A stretch of 64,000 bases of DNA from Salinivirga sp035268865 (GCF_035268865.1 NZ_DATFKB010000024.1:1-64000), one strand, 5' to 3'; positions 34,083 to 43,926 are shown, numbered from the stretch's first letter. Numbers and translations: made by a program. The notes: generated from the letters alone by a model not told the origin.

Positions 34083-36989
34083 ATGATTGAGTTAAAAAAC
34101 CAACTGTCAGGTGAGTTACATACCGACTACCGCACACGATTATTATACGCCACAGATGCTTCTGCATATCGGGAAGTGCCTCGTGCAGTAGTGTATCCGA
34201 AGAATAAATCGGACATTAAACTGGTCATAAACTGGGCTGCAGCAAATAAAAGTTCTGTAATTCCCCGCACCGCAGGAACTTCTCTGGCCGGACAGGTTGT
34301 GGGGGGTGGAGTAGTGGTTGACGTTTCCCGTTACCTTACGAATGTTATTGAACTCAATAAAACTGAGCGATGGGTGAAAGTAGAACCCGGGGTTATTTTA
34401 GATGAACTTAACATGATGCTGGAACCCGATAACCTCTTTTTTGGTCCAGAAACCAGCACCTCCTCAAGGTGTATGATGGGCGGTATGGTAGGTAATAACT
34501 CTTGTGGTTCACACTCAATTATTTACGGAACAACCAGGGACCATACGCTAGAAATAGAGGCCGTTTTAAGTGATGGAAGTGAAGTGGTTTTTAAAGATAT
34601 TACAAAATCGGAATTTAATGCAAAGTGCAGGTTAGAATCACTGGAAGGTGATATTTACAGACATATACGCGACGAATTGTCTGATACTGATGTGCAAAAG
34701 CGAATACAAGAATATTATCCCGAACCTTCAATCTATCGGCGGAATACCGGGTATGCAATAGATTTGCTCCTAAATACTGAAGTTTTTGGAGGGGCTCAGC
34801 TTTTTAATTGGGTTAAGGTGTTGGCAGGGTCTGAGGGTACCCTGGCATTTACAACAGCCATTAAACTGAATCTTGTTGCAACACCTCCTCCTGTAAAAGG
34901 ACTTGTGTGCGCCCATTTTGAGACACTTGAGGCGGCTTTACACGCCAATTTAATTGCCCTGGAACATAAACCCGGCGCGGTGGAGCTTATGGATGATATT
35001 GTACTGGAGGCTACAAAAGATAATATTACACAGAATAAAAACCGCTTTTTTCTAAAAGGAGATCCCCAGGCCATATTAATTATTGAGTTTGCCCGCGAAA
35101 CCGAAGAGGAAATCAGAAAGTTGGCCGGTGATGTGGAACAATCAATGCGCGAAAAAGGCTATGGATATCACTTTCCGCTTGTTTTAGGAAATGATATACC
35201 TAAGGTCTGGGCTTTAAGAAAAGCCGGCCTGGGCGTTTTGTCGAATATTCCCGGTGATGCCAAGCCTGTTACTGTGATAGAAGACACTTCTGTAGATGTG
35301 AAGGTTTTGCCCGATTATATCAGAGATTTTCGCAAGGTACTTGATCAGCAAAACATGTCGTGTGTGTTCTATGCTCATGTGGGATCAGGAGAAATACACC
35401 TGCGGCCAGTGCTGAATTTGAAAAAAAGCGAAGATGTGGAGCGTTTTCGCACAATAGGCCTGGAAATAGCTAAACTCGTTAAAAAGTATAAAGGCTCCTT
35501 AAGTGGCGAGCACGGAGACGGTAGGCTACGCGGTGAGTTCATCCCATTGATGATCGGCGATGAAAACTATGAATTGCTCAAGCGCTTGAAAAAGACCTGG
35601 GACCCGAATGGCATATTTAACCCAGGAAAAATTACCGATACCCCTGCAATGAATGAAAGTTTGCGGTATGAACCAGATCGCGAAATCAAAGAACCAGATA
35701 CTATTTTTGATTTTAGCCGTGAGGGTGGCATACTCAGGGCAGCTGAACTGTGTAACGGGTCTGGCGATTGCCGAAAAACGCATCTGAGTGGAGGGTCCAT
35801 GTGCCCAAGTTACATGGCTACGTTAGATGAATCAGCCACGACAAGGGCGCGAGCCAATATTTTGCGGGAATTTTTAACACACTCGCCCAGGAAAAACCCG
35901 TTCGATCATGAGGAGATTTATGAAGTGCTTGACCTCTGCCTTTCGTGCAAGGCCTGCAAAAGCGAATGCCCCTCAAGTGTCGATATGGCTAAACTTAAAG
36001 CGGAGTTCTTACAGCATTATTACGATGCAAACGGTATTCCGCTGCGTACCAGGGCAATTGCAAATATAAGCCGCATTAATGCCATGGGTAGTTTGCTCCC
36101 GGGTATCACCAATTTCTTTCTCCAAAACAGAGTTACATCAAAATTTATAAAACGCACGCTTGGATTTGCAGTAGATCGCAGTATTCCTGCTTTACAAAAA
36201 AGAACGCTTAGTAAAGAGGTGAAACGCTATGCGCAAAAGTTAAATGAAGGTACAAGGGGAGCTGTTTATTTGTTTATCGATGAGTTTTCTAATTTCAACG
36301 ACACACATATTGGAGTTAAAACCATCATGTTGCTTAATAAACTGGGATATCAGGTAAAGACTGTGAAACACTCCGAGAGCGGAAGGGCATTTATGTCAAA
36401 AGGTTTATTACGCAGCGCACGGAAACTTGCAGAAAGAAATGTGCGAAAATTTGCCGATATTATCTCTGCAGATTCCCCACTTATTGGTATTGAACCATCG
36501 ACAATACTCTCTTTTAGAGATGAATATCCGGAGCTTGTAGGTGAGGAGTTGCGCGAAAGTGCAAAAAAAATAGCACCAAACGCCCTTATGTTTGATGAGT
36601 TTTTTGTCAGAGAATATGAAAAGGGCAACATTAAAGCTGAGTTTTTTACTGATGAGCAACTGGAGATAAAACTGCACGGGCACTGTCAGCAAAAAGCTGT
36701 GGCATCTACAAAACCGACAATGAAAATGCTGTCGCTACCTGAAAATTACAGCGTTAGCGAAATACCTTCAGGATGTTGCGGTATGGCCGGAAGTTTTGGT
36801 TACGAAAAAGAGCATCATGAATTATCGATGAAAGTGGGTGAACTTGTATTATTCCCGGCAGTCAGAGCTGCATCAAAAGAGTCTGTTATTGCAGCTCCGG
36901 GAACCAGTTGCCGTCACCAGATAAAGGATGGTACCAAACGCGATGCTTTACACCCCATTGAAATTATGTATTCAGCGCTAAAAAGTTAA
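34083..36989 (+). CDS. FAD-linked oxidase fused to Fe-S cysteine-rich domains (D-2-hydroxyacid dehydrogenase type)
   Basis: About 968 residues from ATG 34083. An N-terminal PCMH-type FAD domain (about 35-270, with GTSLAGQVVGGGVVVD) leads to an FAD-oxidase C-terminal domain (about 290-540, including GEHGDGR). Next come a ferredoxin-like 4Fe-4S region with DLCLSCKACKSECP (Cys619, 622, 625, 629) and an earlier Cys group (about 558-580), and at the end a CCG-type domain (CHSQ-like HGHCQQKA and SGCCGMAGSFG). This is the layout of GlcD/GlcF-type fusions and of YdiJ-like D-lactate or D-2-hydroxyglutarate dehydrogenases, which pass electrons to the membrane. The substrate is not determinable here. 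It is a single transcription unit. Confidence 0.88.
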   Translation: MIELKNQLSGELHTDYRTRLLYATDASAYREVPRAVVYPKNKSDIKLVINWAAANKSSVIPRTAGTSLAGQVVGGGVVVDVSRYLTNVIELNKTERWVKVEPGVILDELNMMLEPDNLFFGPETSTSSRCMMGGMVGNNSCGSHSIIYGTTRDHTLEIEAVLSDGSEVVFKDITKSEFNAKCRLESLEGDIYRHIRDELSDTDVQKRIQEYYPEPSIYRRNTGYAIDLLLNTEVFGGAQLFNWVKVLAGSEGTLAFTTAIKLNLVATPPPVKGLVCAHFETLEAALHANLIALEHKPGAVELMDDIVLEATKDNITQNKNRFFLKGDPQAILIIEFARETEEEIRKLAGDVEQSMREKGYGYHFPLVLGNDIPKVWALRKAGLGVLSNIPGDAKPVTVIEDTSVDVKVLPDYIRDFRKVLDQQNMSCVFYAHVGSGEIHLRPVLNLKKSEDVERFRTIGLEIAKLVKKYKGSLSGEHGDGRLRGEFIPLMIGDENYELLKRLKKTWDPNGIFNPGKITDTPAMNESLRYEPDREIKEPDTIFDFSREGGILRAAELCNGSGDCRKTHLSGGSMCPSYMATLDESATTRARANILREFLTHSPRKNPFDHEEIYEVLDLCLSCKACKSECPSSVDMAKLKAEFLQHYYDANGIPLRTRAIANISRINAMGSLLPGITNFFLQNRVTSKFIKRTLGFAVDRSIPALQKRTLSKEVKRYAQKLNEGTRGAVYLFIDEFSNFNDTHIGVKTIMLLNKLGYQVKTVKHSESGRAFMSKGLLRSARKLAERNVRKFADIISADSPLIGIEPSTILSFRDEYPELVGEELRESAKKIAPNALMFDEFFVREYEKGNIKAEFFTDEQLEIKLHGHCQQKAVASTKPTMKMLSLPENYSVSEIPSGCCGMAGSFGYEKEHHELSMKVGELVLFPAVRAASKESVIAAPGTSCRHQIKDGTKRDALHPIEIMYSALKS

Positions 36990-37018
36990 TTTGTTTATAA
37001 CCTGATTCGTATCTGAGT

Positions 37019-37414
37019 TTACTTCATCAGCCCTTCGTCTCGCAAAACCATTAATATGGCTGATTGCGGTACGATATAGTATTTTTCATTATTCAGCTGT
37101 ATTTCATATCCCGATTTCGGGAGATATACCGCCAGGTCGCCCTCTTTTGGTTGCACTGGCACATATTTCACGTCATCTCCTTTGGGTTTCCAGGCTTCAT
37201 CTTCGTCATTCATAGAAGGTATCGGATAACCCGGGCCCACTTTAATTACATAGCCCGACTGTACTTTTTCTTTCTCCTGTACATTAGGCGGGAGATAAAG
37301 CCCGGATTTTGTTTTGTTCTCGGGATTGCGCGGTTTTACAAGTATACGGTCACCAATGAGTATAATATTCGATAGGTCTGCTTTTTCAATTTCGTGCGTC
37401 ATCATAATCTTCAT
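37019..37414 (-). CDS. GroES-like co-chaperone domain protein
   Basis: About 131 residues from the ATG at 37414, though an ATG at 37402 would also work. The fold signature is GDRILVKPRNP near the start, with KSGLYLPPN, KVGPGYPIP and GDLAVYLP. Relative to the 95-residue GroES it has an insert around SMNDEDEAWKPKGDDVKYVPVQP. Bacteroidota often carry such a GroES-like protein beside the true groES. It may bind GroEL or have its own role. It is divergent from argS, and the 124-base gap has an inverted repeat. Confidence 0.82.
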   Translation of the reverse strand: MKIMMTHEIEKADLSNIILIGDRILVKPRNPENKTKSGLYLPPNVQEKEKVQSGYVIKVGPGYPIPSMNDEDEAWKPKGDDVKYVPVQPKEGDLAVYLPKSGYEIQLNNEKYYIVPQSAILMVLRDEGLMK

Positions 37415-37474
37415 TTTTTGTTGCCACAAAAATATAAATTTCCATTAAAACTATTTTCTGTTTTGCTTTAATGT

Positions 37475-37502
37475 AAATTATCATCTGTAAAGGTGATAAT
37501 TT
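37475..37502. repeat. Inverted repeat in the argS promoter region, possible operator
   Basis: AAATTATCATC (37475-37485) and GGTGATAATTT (37492-37502) are complementary with one G-T pair around a 6-base spacer. The right arm ends 3 bases before the -7 box TATCTTTG, so a bound protein would block transcription of argS. The divergent GroES-like gene lies on the other side. Confidence 0.65.
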
Positions 37503-37504
37503 AC

Positions 37505-37512
37505 TATCTTTG
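37505..37512 (+). promoter_or_regulatory. -7 element of argS (TATCTTTG)
   Basis: TATCTTTG matches TAnnTTTG exactly, 27 bases before the argS start. A -33 TTG at 19-base spacing is absent; the inverted repeat takes its place. Confidence 0.65.
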
Positions 37513-37538
37513 CAGCTCGAAAATAAAGAATACTCAGA

Positions 37539-39323
37539 ATGAATATAGAACAGTACCTTAACCAGGAGATTCATAAGGCTTTAGAGCGGATTTTTGAACA
37601 GGAAATCGATCCGAAGCAGGTTCAGATTCAAAGAACAAAAGCTGATTTTGAAGGAGATTTTACGTTAGTTGTATTTCCATTGCTTCGACTGGCAAAAACA
37701 AAACCCGAGGATGCCGCCAAACGAATTGGTGATTTTTTGGTTGAGAAATCTGTGGTTTTTGACCGGTTCAATGTGGTTAAAGGTTTTCTGAACCTTACAT
37801 TGTCGCATGGATTTTGGTTAAATGCATTGCAGGATATTGTTCAACAACCTGATTTTGGTTTTGCAGAAAAGGGATCGGGCAAAAAAATCATGATTGAGTA
37901 TTCCTCCCCTAATACCAATAAACCACTACACCTGGGGCATATTAGAAACAATTTACTTGGCTATGCTGTGGCTCGTATTCTTGAAGCTTGTGGAAATGAG
38001 GTGGTTAAAGTAAATCTGGTGAATGACCGGGGTATTCATATTTGTAAGAGCATGCTGGCCTGGCAACGTTGGGGCGAAGGGAAAACACCCTCAGATTTAG
38101 GTGTGAAAGGGGATAAGTTAGTTGGTGACTTTTATGTACGTTTCGACCAGGAGTATAAAAAGCAAATTGAGGCGCTCAAACAAGAAGGAAAAACCGAGGA
38201 CGAAGCCAAAGATCAGGCGCCCTTAATACTGGAAGCACGTGAAATGCTGCGCAAATGGGAAGATCGCGATTCTGAGGTGATGAAGTTGTGGGAACAGATG
38301 AACAGTTGGGTTTATGAAGGTTTCGATGAAACGTATAACCGGTTGGGAATTGAGTTTGATAAAGTATATTATGAGTCAGATACCTACAAAAAGGGAAAAG
38401 AGCTTGTACTGAATCATTTAGAAAAAGGATTGTTAAAGAAGAAGGAAGATGGTTCTGTGTGGGCTGATTTAACCGAAGACAAGTTAGATGAAAAGATCTT
38501 GCTGCGCAGCGATGGTACTTCAGTTTATATGACACAGGATTTGGGTACTGCCGTACAGCGATTTGCCGATTATGACATTGACCAACATGTTTATGTTGTT
38601 GGAAATGAGCAGGATTACCATTTTAAAGTACTGTCGCTTATTTTAAAGAAGATGGGGTATGAATGGGCTACACAGCTGTTTCACCTTTCTTATGGCATGG
38701 TAGAATTGCCATCAGGTAAAATGAAATCAAGGGAAGGTACTGTGGTTGATGCCGATGATTTAATCGACACCATGATTAGTACAGCTGCAAAGGCTTCGGC
38801 TGATTCTGGTAAACTTGAAGGAATGAGTCAGTCTGATATCGCGTATGTACATAATATTGTTGCACTCGGGGCGCTAAAGTATTTTATACTTAAAGTCGAT
38901 CCCAAAAAGAATATGCTCTTCAATCCCGAAGAGTCCATTGATTTTAACGGCAATACAGGGCCGTTTATTCAATACACTCATGCACGCATACGCTCATTGA
39001 TGCGGAAAGCAGATGTAGAAAACCAACTACCGCAATTCCCGTTAAGCATAGATTTGCAACCGAAAGAGCAAGAGCTTATTCAGCAATTTGGGCATTTTCC
39101 TAATGTGGTAGCCGAAGCGGGCAAAAGTATGAACCCCGGCTTTGTAGCCAACTATTTGTTTGACCTTGTTAAAACCTTCAATCAGTTTTATCATGATCAT
39201 TCTGTGCTGAATGAGACCGATGAAGATGTTCGGAATCTGAGGTTAAGCCTTTCATGGCAAACCGGACAAATTATAAAAAATGGCATGTGGTTGCTGGGCA
39301 TTGATGTGCCGGAGCGGATGTAA
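37539..39323 (+). CDS. argS: Arginyl-tRNA synthetase
   Basis: This 594-residue class I synthetase charges tRNA-Arg with arginine. SSPNTNKPLHLGH (HIGH motif HLGH at 131-134) is followed by the catalytic core, and KMKSREGT supplies the KMSKS-type loop, in the form usual for ArgS. The C-terminal DALR anticodon-binding domain ends at about 594 with LLGIDVPERM, typical of ArgS. It is convergent with aroE, whose stop lies one base beyond. Confidence 0.97.
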   Translation: MNIEQYLNQEIHKALERIFEQEIDPKQVQIQRTKADFEGDFTLVVFPLLRLAKTKPEDAAKRIGDFLVEKSVVFDRFNVVKGFLNLTLSHGFWLNALQDIVQQPDFGFAEKGSGKKIMIEYSSPNTNKPLHLGHIRNNLLGYAVARILEACGNEVVKVNLVNDRGIHICKSMLAWQRWGEGKTPSDLGVKGDKLVGDFYVRFDQEYKKQIEALKQEGKTEDEAKDQAPLILEAREMLRKWEDRDSEVMKLWEQMNSWVYEGFDETYNRLGIEFDKVYYESDTYKKGKELVLNHLEKGLLKKKEDGSVWADLTEDKLDEKILLRSDGTSVYMTQDLGTAVQRFADYDIDQHVYVVGNEQDYHFKVLSLILKKMGYEWATQLFHLSYGMVELPSGKMKSREGTVVDADDLIDTMISTAAKASADSGKLEGMSQSDIAYVHNIVALGALKYFILKVDPKKNMLFNPEESIDFNGNTGPFIQYTHARIRSLMRKADVENQLPQFPLSIDLQPKEQELIQQFGHFPNVVAEAGKSMNPGFVANYLFDLVKTFNQFYHDHSVLNETDEDVRNLRLSLSWQTGQIIKNGMWLLGIDVPERM

Positions 39324-39324
39324 G

Positions 39325-40068
39325 TTAATCGCTTAACCAGATTTCAAGGGCTTTTTCTGCCTGTTTTTCAAGCATGAGGGCGCCATTTATCACTTTAGCT
39401 CCATGTTTTTTACCCAGCTTCATAAACGAAGTTTCAGCTGGGTTATAGATCAGGTCAATTAAGGTATGCTCTTGCGTTATTCCCGCTTCAGGAATTGGTA
39501 AAACATTTTCTATATCAGGGTGCATACCCACCGGCGTTGTATTTATTAATAAGTTGTACTTCCTAATTGTTTCGGGTGTAAGGTCCTTGTAGTGGAGTCC
39601 TGATTTGTTGCGTGTTACAACTTCAAAAGTTATGTTTTTATTCATAAGTGCATGCTTAACTGCCTGGGCAGCACCTCCGTCCCCAAAAATAAGGGCGTTT
39701 TTATTTTGTATGCGATATTCCTCCAGGGTTTGCTGGAATCCATAGATATCGGTATTATAACCTTCGAGTTCATATAGGGCTCCTTTTCGCTTAACCTTAA
39801 CTGTATTCACGGCGCCAATACCAGTTGCAACAGGCGATAATTTAGTAAGCCGGTTAAGTATTTGGTTCTTGTACGGTATGGTTACATTAAATCCAATTAA
39901 ATCCTTATGCTTTTTAAGTAGTTGGGGTAATTCGTCAAGTGATTTCAGGGGGAACAGTTCATATTTGATTTCCTTTAAATCAGGCGTGGACAATAGCCGC
40001 TCGAAGATAGCCGGTGAATGGCTATGCGAAAGCGGATACCCTATGAGCCCTAAACGTTTTAGCATCAT
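39325..40068 (-). CDS. aroE: Shikimate dehydrogenase
   Basis: This 247-residue enzyme reduces 3-dehydroshikimate to shikimate with NADPH in aromatic amino acid synthesis. Motifs: SHSHSPAIFE at the N-terminus, NVTIPYKNQI with the catalytic Lys, the Rossmann loop GDGGAAQAVKHAL, and NTTPVGMHP. The length is slightly short of the common 270. The start overlaps the stop of the DUF368 gene by one base (TAATG). It is convergent with argS across a single base, leaving no room for a separate terminator. Confidence 0.95.
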   Translation of the reverse strand: MMLKRLGLIGYPLSHSHSPAIFERLLSTPDLKEIKYELFPLKSLDELPQLLKKHKDLIGFNVTIPYKNQILNRLTKLSPVATGIGAVNTVKVKRKGALYELEGYNTDIYGFQQTLEEYRIQNKNALIFGDGGAAQAVKHALMNKNITFEVVTRNKSGLHYKDLTPETIRKYNLLINTTPVGMHPDIENVLPIPEAGITQEHTLIDLIYNPAETSFMKLGKKHGAKVINGALMLEKQAEKALEIWLSD

Positions 40069-40991
40069 TATTTTGTTAATCTTTTTGCGAAAAATTCAAA
40101 TCCCCAAATAACCATAAAACCGATTACAGCGAATAATATGGCATATCCCAAAAAAGACGGTGATCCACTTATTTGCTCATAAGCATGTGGTCCCACATTC
40201 TTTTCAACCAGAGGTACTATTTCATCATGCCTGTTTACGTAGGTTTCAACTGTTTTTTTCCATGGCCATACTTTGTTTAGTGATCCAATCATGAATCCGG
40301 CCAGCACCGAAATTGTAATGTCATGAAAACGATGTAACAGGTAAGAAAGCAGGTTAGAAAAAGATAAAATTCCAATGATTGCACCAACTCCAAAGATGGC
40401 AATTATTGTTATGTCGAGCTGACTGATTGCTCCAATAATGTATGCATATTTTCCCAATAATAGTAAAATAAATGCACCTGAAATGCCCGGGAGAATCATA
40501 GCACAAATGGCCAATGCACCCGAAAACATAACAAACCACCAGGTTTCAGGTGTTTGGGCAGGCGTTAAAACTGTCACGAAATATGCAACTATAGTTCCGG
40601 CTATCACAGCTATAACCTCGGAAAGTTCCCATTTCTTAATTTTTTTGAGAATGGTGATGGCAGAAGCAATGATGAGGCCGAAAAAGAATGACCACACCAT
40701 AACAGGGTAAGTGCTCAGGAGCGTTTCTAATATTTTGGCCAATGAAAAAACACTTAAAAAAACGCCTGCAAAAACACTAACCAGAAACCATCCGTTTATG
40801 TGTTGCCAGAAGCTTTTAACCCCATCCTTAAACAGCAGTTTAACGGCTTGTGCATTGATTGATTTTATAGAATCTACAAGTTCTTCATAAATGCCGGTTA
40901 TAAGGGCAATTGTACCGCCCGACACACCTGGCACTACATCGGCAGCTCCCATTAATGCACCTTTTAGCAGATTAGTGATATATTTCAACAT
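40068..40991 (-). CDS. DUF368 membrane protein (polyprenyl-phosphate transporter family)
   Basis: This 307-residue protein has about eight to nine hydrophobic segments and the family signature near the start: GALMGAADVVPGVSGGT (residues 11-27) and a second, similar ILPGISGAFILLLLG loop. DUF368 proteins (PopT) have recently been tied to recycling of undecaprenyl phosphate across the membrane. It is translationally coupled to aroE by a one-base overlap, which is likely a matter of operon convenience. Confidence 0.88.
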   Translation of the reverse strand: MLKYITNLLKGALMGAADVVPGVSGGTIALITGIYEELVDSIKSINAQAVKLLFKDGVKSFWQHINGWFLVSVFAGVFLSVFSLAKILETLLSTYPVMVWSFFFGLIIASAITILKKIKKWELSEVIAVIAGTIVAYFVTVLTPAQTPETWWFVMFSGALAICAMILPGISGAFILLLLGKYAYIIGAISQLDITIIAIFGVGAIIGILSFSNLLSYLLHRFHDITISVLAGFMIGSLNKVWPWKKTVETYVNRHDEIVPLVEKNVGPHAYEQISGSPSFLGYAILFAVIGFMVIWGFEFFAKRLTK

Positions 40992-41010
40992 TATTTTAAG
41001 GTTTAGGTAT

Positions 41011-41043
41011 AAAAATGCCGGAAAAGCATAAACTTATCCGGCA
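41011..41043 (-). terminator. Terminator of the threonine-synthase-like gene
   Basis: On the minus strand TGCCGGA (41043-41037) and TCCGGCA (41022-41016) form a stem around a 14-base loop, followed by five T. It lies just after the stop at 41064. Confidence 0.75.
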
Positions 41044-41063
41044 GTTTTCTTTATTTATTGGTC

Positions 41064-42398
41064 CTATTTTTTGTAGTTGATAAAAGGTTCCCACAGTTTT
41101 TCATTGTAAACAGATCTTTCGTAACGATCTATTTCTTCAATAGATGAAGCATGTTGTGTGGTGTAAATCATCTCTTCCATAAAGTTGGGTGCTCTGCGCA
41201 CGCCTTCGCCAACATTAATCATTACGGTTTCGCCATTTTTGATAATGCCCTGATGTAATGATTCAAAGAACCCACCTACAGCAATTGCAGATGCCGGACC
41301 GATTTGAATGTGTTTGATGTAAGCAGTGAGTCTTGAGATATCGGCAATCATTTTTTCATTGAATTCAATGATCTCACCATTACTTTTTTTCGTAAGGCTT
41401 CCAATTATCGGGTATGTTCCGGGTTTTCCGGTTGCCAGTGTTGGTACTTTAGTCACCGGGTTCTCAAGTGTAGGGTAATCATTTTCCCAACCCTCAGGGA
41501 AACCGTTCGATTTGGCTTTGTCCCATGCCATACGCATTGGCGCACAATGGTCTGGCTGAACCATTATAAATCGTGGTAATTTAATTTCAAGTTCTGAGCC
41601 TTTCAGGTCATTCACTGCTTTATCTATGGCTATAGGCCCTGTACCTCCACTGAGCGCTTGAATATAAACGTCAGGCATTTTGTTTATTTGGCGAAGCCAT
41701 TCAAATACCATGGTCTTTTTTGCCTCAACACGCAGCGGGTCTGTATTTCCACCTGATAGTAATATGCCGTATTTTTCTGAATATTGCGCTGCTATTTCTT
41801 TGGCTTTGGCATAGTCGCCTTTAACCCGCACAACGCGCTGACCATAGGTATTTACCTCTGCTTCATTTGCTTTTAGTGCATCTTGTGGAATAAATACTGT
41901 AAGCGATATACCTGCTTTTGCTAAATAATGGGCAAATGCATTTGCTATGTTACCGGTACTGGCCACGGCATACTCTTTTATACCGTTTTCTTTTAAAGCG
42001 GAGGCTGCAACAGCTGCTGCTACATCTTTAAAAGTACCTGTACCGGGGTTCATATCATTCCGGTAAGCTACAACTTCGCAGTCAATTCCGTATTGTTTCT
42101 TTGCAAAATCGGCAAGGAAATCCCAGTTTTCAACCGGAATTACACCTTCTCCTGAGGTGATGATATTTTCGCGATCATTTATTGGTAAGAAATCGAAATA
42201 GTGAAAAACATTTTTCGCTTTTCCGTTCTGTTCATTAATAAATGCTTTAACATTATTTATATCTTCGCTATATTCAGCATACACAACTTTATGTCCACAC
42301 TTGGGACATTTCTGCATGTTGCTAAACCATTCGCTCAGGTCTTTTACTACATATTGGCACTTTTCGCACCGAAGTTGAAATTTCCGATTTTCCTTCAT
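41064..42398 (-). CDS. thrC: Threonine-synthase-like PLP enzyme with N-terminal zinc ribbon
   Basis: This 444-residue fold-type II PLP enzyme resembles threonine synthase. An N-terminal zinc ribbon has CEKC (Cys11, Cys14) and CPKC (Cys31, Cys34). The PLP lysine is Lys124 in GTGTFKD, the STGNIANAFA segment contacts the cofactor, and SGGTGP matches the phosphate-binding loop. Threonine synthase makes threonine from O-phosphohomoserine. The catalytic block reads GTGTFKD where most ThrC proteins have TGSFKD, and the large PLP group includes other lyases/synthases (for example cysteate synthase and diaminopropionate lyase), so the exact reaction is not certain. It has its own terminator. Confidence 0.75.
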   Translation of the reverse strand: MKENRKFQLRCEKCQYVVKDLSEWFSNMQKCPKCGHKVVYAEYSEDINNVKAFINEQNGKAKNVFHYFDFLPINDRENIITSGEGVIPVENWDFLADFAKKQYGIDCEVVAYRNDMNPGTGTFKDVAAAVAASALKENGIKEYAVASTGNIANAFAHYLAKAGISLTVFIPQDALKANEAEVNTYGQRVVRVKGDYAKAKEIAAQYSEKYGILLSGGNTDPLRVEAKKTMVFEWLRQINKMPDVYIQALSGGTGPIAIDKAVNDLKGSELEIKLPRFIMVQPDHCAPMRMAWDKAKSNGFPEGWENDYPTLENPVTKVPTLATGKPGTYPIIGSLTKKSNGEIIEFNEKMIADISRLTAYIKHIQIGPASAIAVGGFFESLHQGIIKNGETVMINVGEGVRRAPNFMEEMIYTTQHASSIEEIDRYERSVYNEKLWEPFINYKK

Positions 42399-42430
42399 TT
42401 TATATTGTGTTTACTAATATTACTTTATCA

Positions 42431-43843
42431 TTAAAGTCCTTCATATAAATTGACGAGCTTTTTAACAGCGTCAAAGCTAAGTATTTTTGGGTAAAAATAT
42501 ACAAAGTTGTTAAAGGCTTCCTTGTCTTTTTTGAGTCCGCTTTCAATTTTATTTAACCCGTCAGTGAGCTCCTCTTTTTCAACTAAAGCTGCTCCCCATA
42601 AATAATAAAAAGCCGGGTCACGGAATGTTTCTAACGCCGTTTCACAAAGCTCTATTGTTTCCTGGTACTCTTTTAATTCAAAATGGCACTCAGCAAGGTG
42701 TACACGGGCTTTTTCATCAAAGGGGTCAAGTTTTATTACCTTTTTATATGATTTCACTGCATATGTCAGGTATTTCATGCTCTGCTGAATGGTAGCGAGT
42801 CTTAACCAGAATAGCGGTTCTTCAGGGTCTATTTTTATCGCTTTTCTTACGTAAACCAGGCTTTCGGTAATTTTATTTTCGTCGTAATAAATTTCTCCTA
42901 TTCCAAACCATGCATCGGCAAAGTCAGGGTCCAGGCTCAGGGTTTTTTCAAAGTTTAGCATGGCCTGGTCTTTTTGGCCTGTTTGGTAGTAACTTTCTGC
43001 CAGGTAAAAGTAGGCATGCAGGTTTTTACCTTCGTGCGATATAAGCTCTTCGAGGTAATTTATGGCCTTGTCATATTGTTCATCACGACTGTAAATGAGA
43101 GCAATACTAAAGTAAGCCGAGGCGTATTCGGGCTCTATGGCAGCTGCAAACTCGTAGGCGTCCAGTGCCATTTTAGTGTCGTTTTTATACTCATAAAGGT
43201 TCCCCAATTGGTGCCAAATCATTTCGTTAAACGGATCGCGATCAAGATATTTATCAAACTCCTCAATGGCGTGGGAAATTTGGTTTAATTCTTTGTAACA
43301 GGTACCTAAATCAATGAGCGCTTCGAAATCGTACTGGTCTATTTCAAGTACCTGATGTAAGTAATTTACAGCACTATGGTACTCTCCCTTATCCATCAGG
43401 TCATCTGTAATCATGTATAGAAGCGAAATTTTTTCGTCGATCTCAGCAAGTGTGAGAGCCGAATCGAAGTATCTGATGGCTTTGTTGAGTTTATCTGTTG
43501 CCAGTTGTAATTTTCCCAAATAGTAATAAATCTCAGCATCCGCTTTATTGGTGTTTAGCAGATCTTTGAGTATGTTTTTGGCGCGCTTGAAGTTTTGTGT
43601 AATGATTGAAAACTGAGCATCTTTAAGAATTAATTCTTCTGCATTAGGGTGTTGTTTTAACCCAATTTTAAGTGCTTGCTTGGCTTTCTCTTTTTGGTTG
43701 GTGTCAATCAAATAATTAATTATCTCAGTGAATATTTCCACATCAAAATACTTTGCTCTTTCAAGCGTCAGCATTTCATCGAACTGCTTTAAAATATCAC
43801 TAAAATCCTCATTATAATTGAATTTATCTGGTATATGCATCAT
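42431..43843 (-). CDS. TPR-repeat protein
   Basis: About 470 residues from the ATG at 43843; an in-frame TTG slightly upstream is less likely. At least nine tetratricopeptide repeats run from about residue 30 to the end, the best being NLYEYKNDTKMALDAYEFA and IGEIYYDENKITESLVYVRK. There is no signal peptide or membrane segment, so it is cytoplasmic. TPR proteins act as scaffolds; there is no catalytic domain. It lies 32 bases upstream of the threonine-synthase-like gene in the same direction. Confidence 0.85.
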   Translation of the reverse strand: MMHIPDKFNYNEDFSDILKQFDEMLTLERAKYFDVEIFTEIINYLIDTNQKEKAKQALKIGLKQHPNAEELILKDAQFSIITQNFKRAKNILKDLLNTNKADAEIYYYLGKLQLATDKLNKAIRYFDSALTLAEIDEKISLLYMITDDLMDKGEYHSAVNYLHQVLEIDQYDFEALIDLGTCYKELNQISHAIEEFDKYLDRDPFNEMIWHQLGNLYEYKNDTKMALDAYEFAAAIEPEYASAYFSIALIYSRDEQYDKAINYLEELISHEGKNLHAYFYLAESYYQTGQKDQAMLNFEKTLSLDPDFADAWFGIGEIYYDENKITESLVYVRKAIKIDPEEPLFWLRLATIQQSMKYLTYAVKSYKKVIKLDPFDEKARVHLAECHFELKEYQETIELCETALETFRDPAFYYLWGAALVEKEELTDGLNKIESGLKKDKEAFNNFVYFYPKILSFDAVKKLVNLYEGL

Positions 43844-43926
43844 ATTCGGCAAGTAGATTAAAAATCGTTTTGCTCATTTTAAAAATGAGGACAAAGGTGC
43901 GAAAAAAATGTGTAAACACCTAACTA

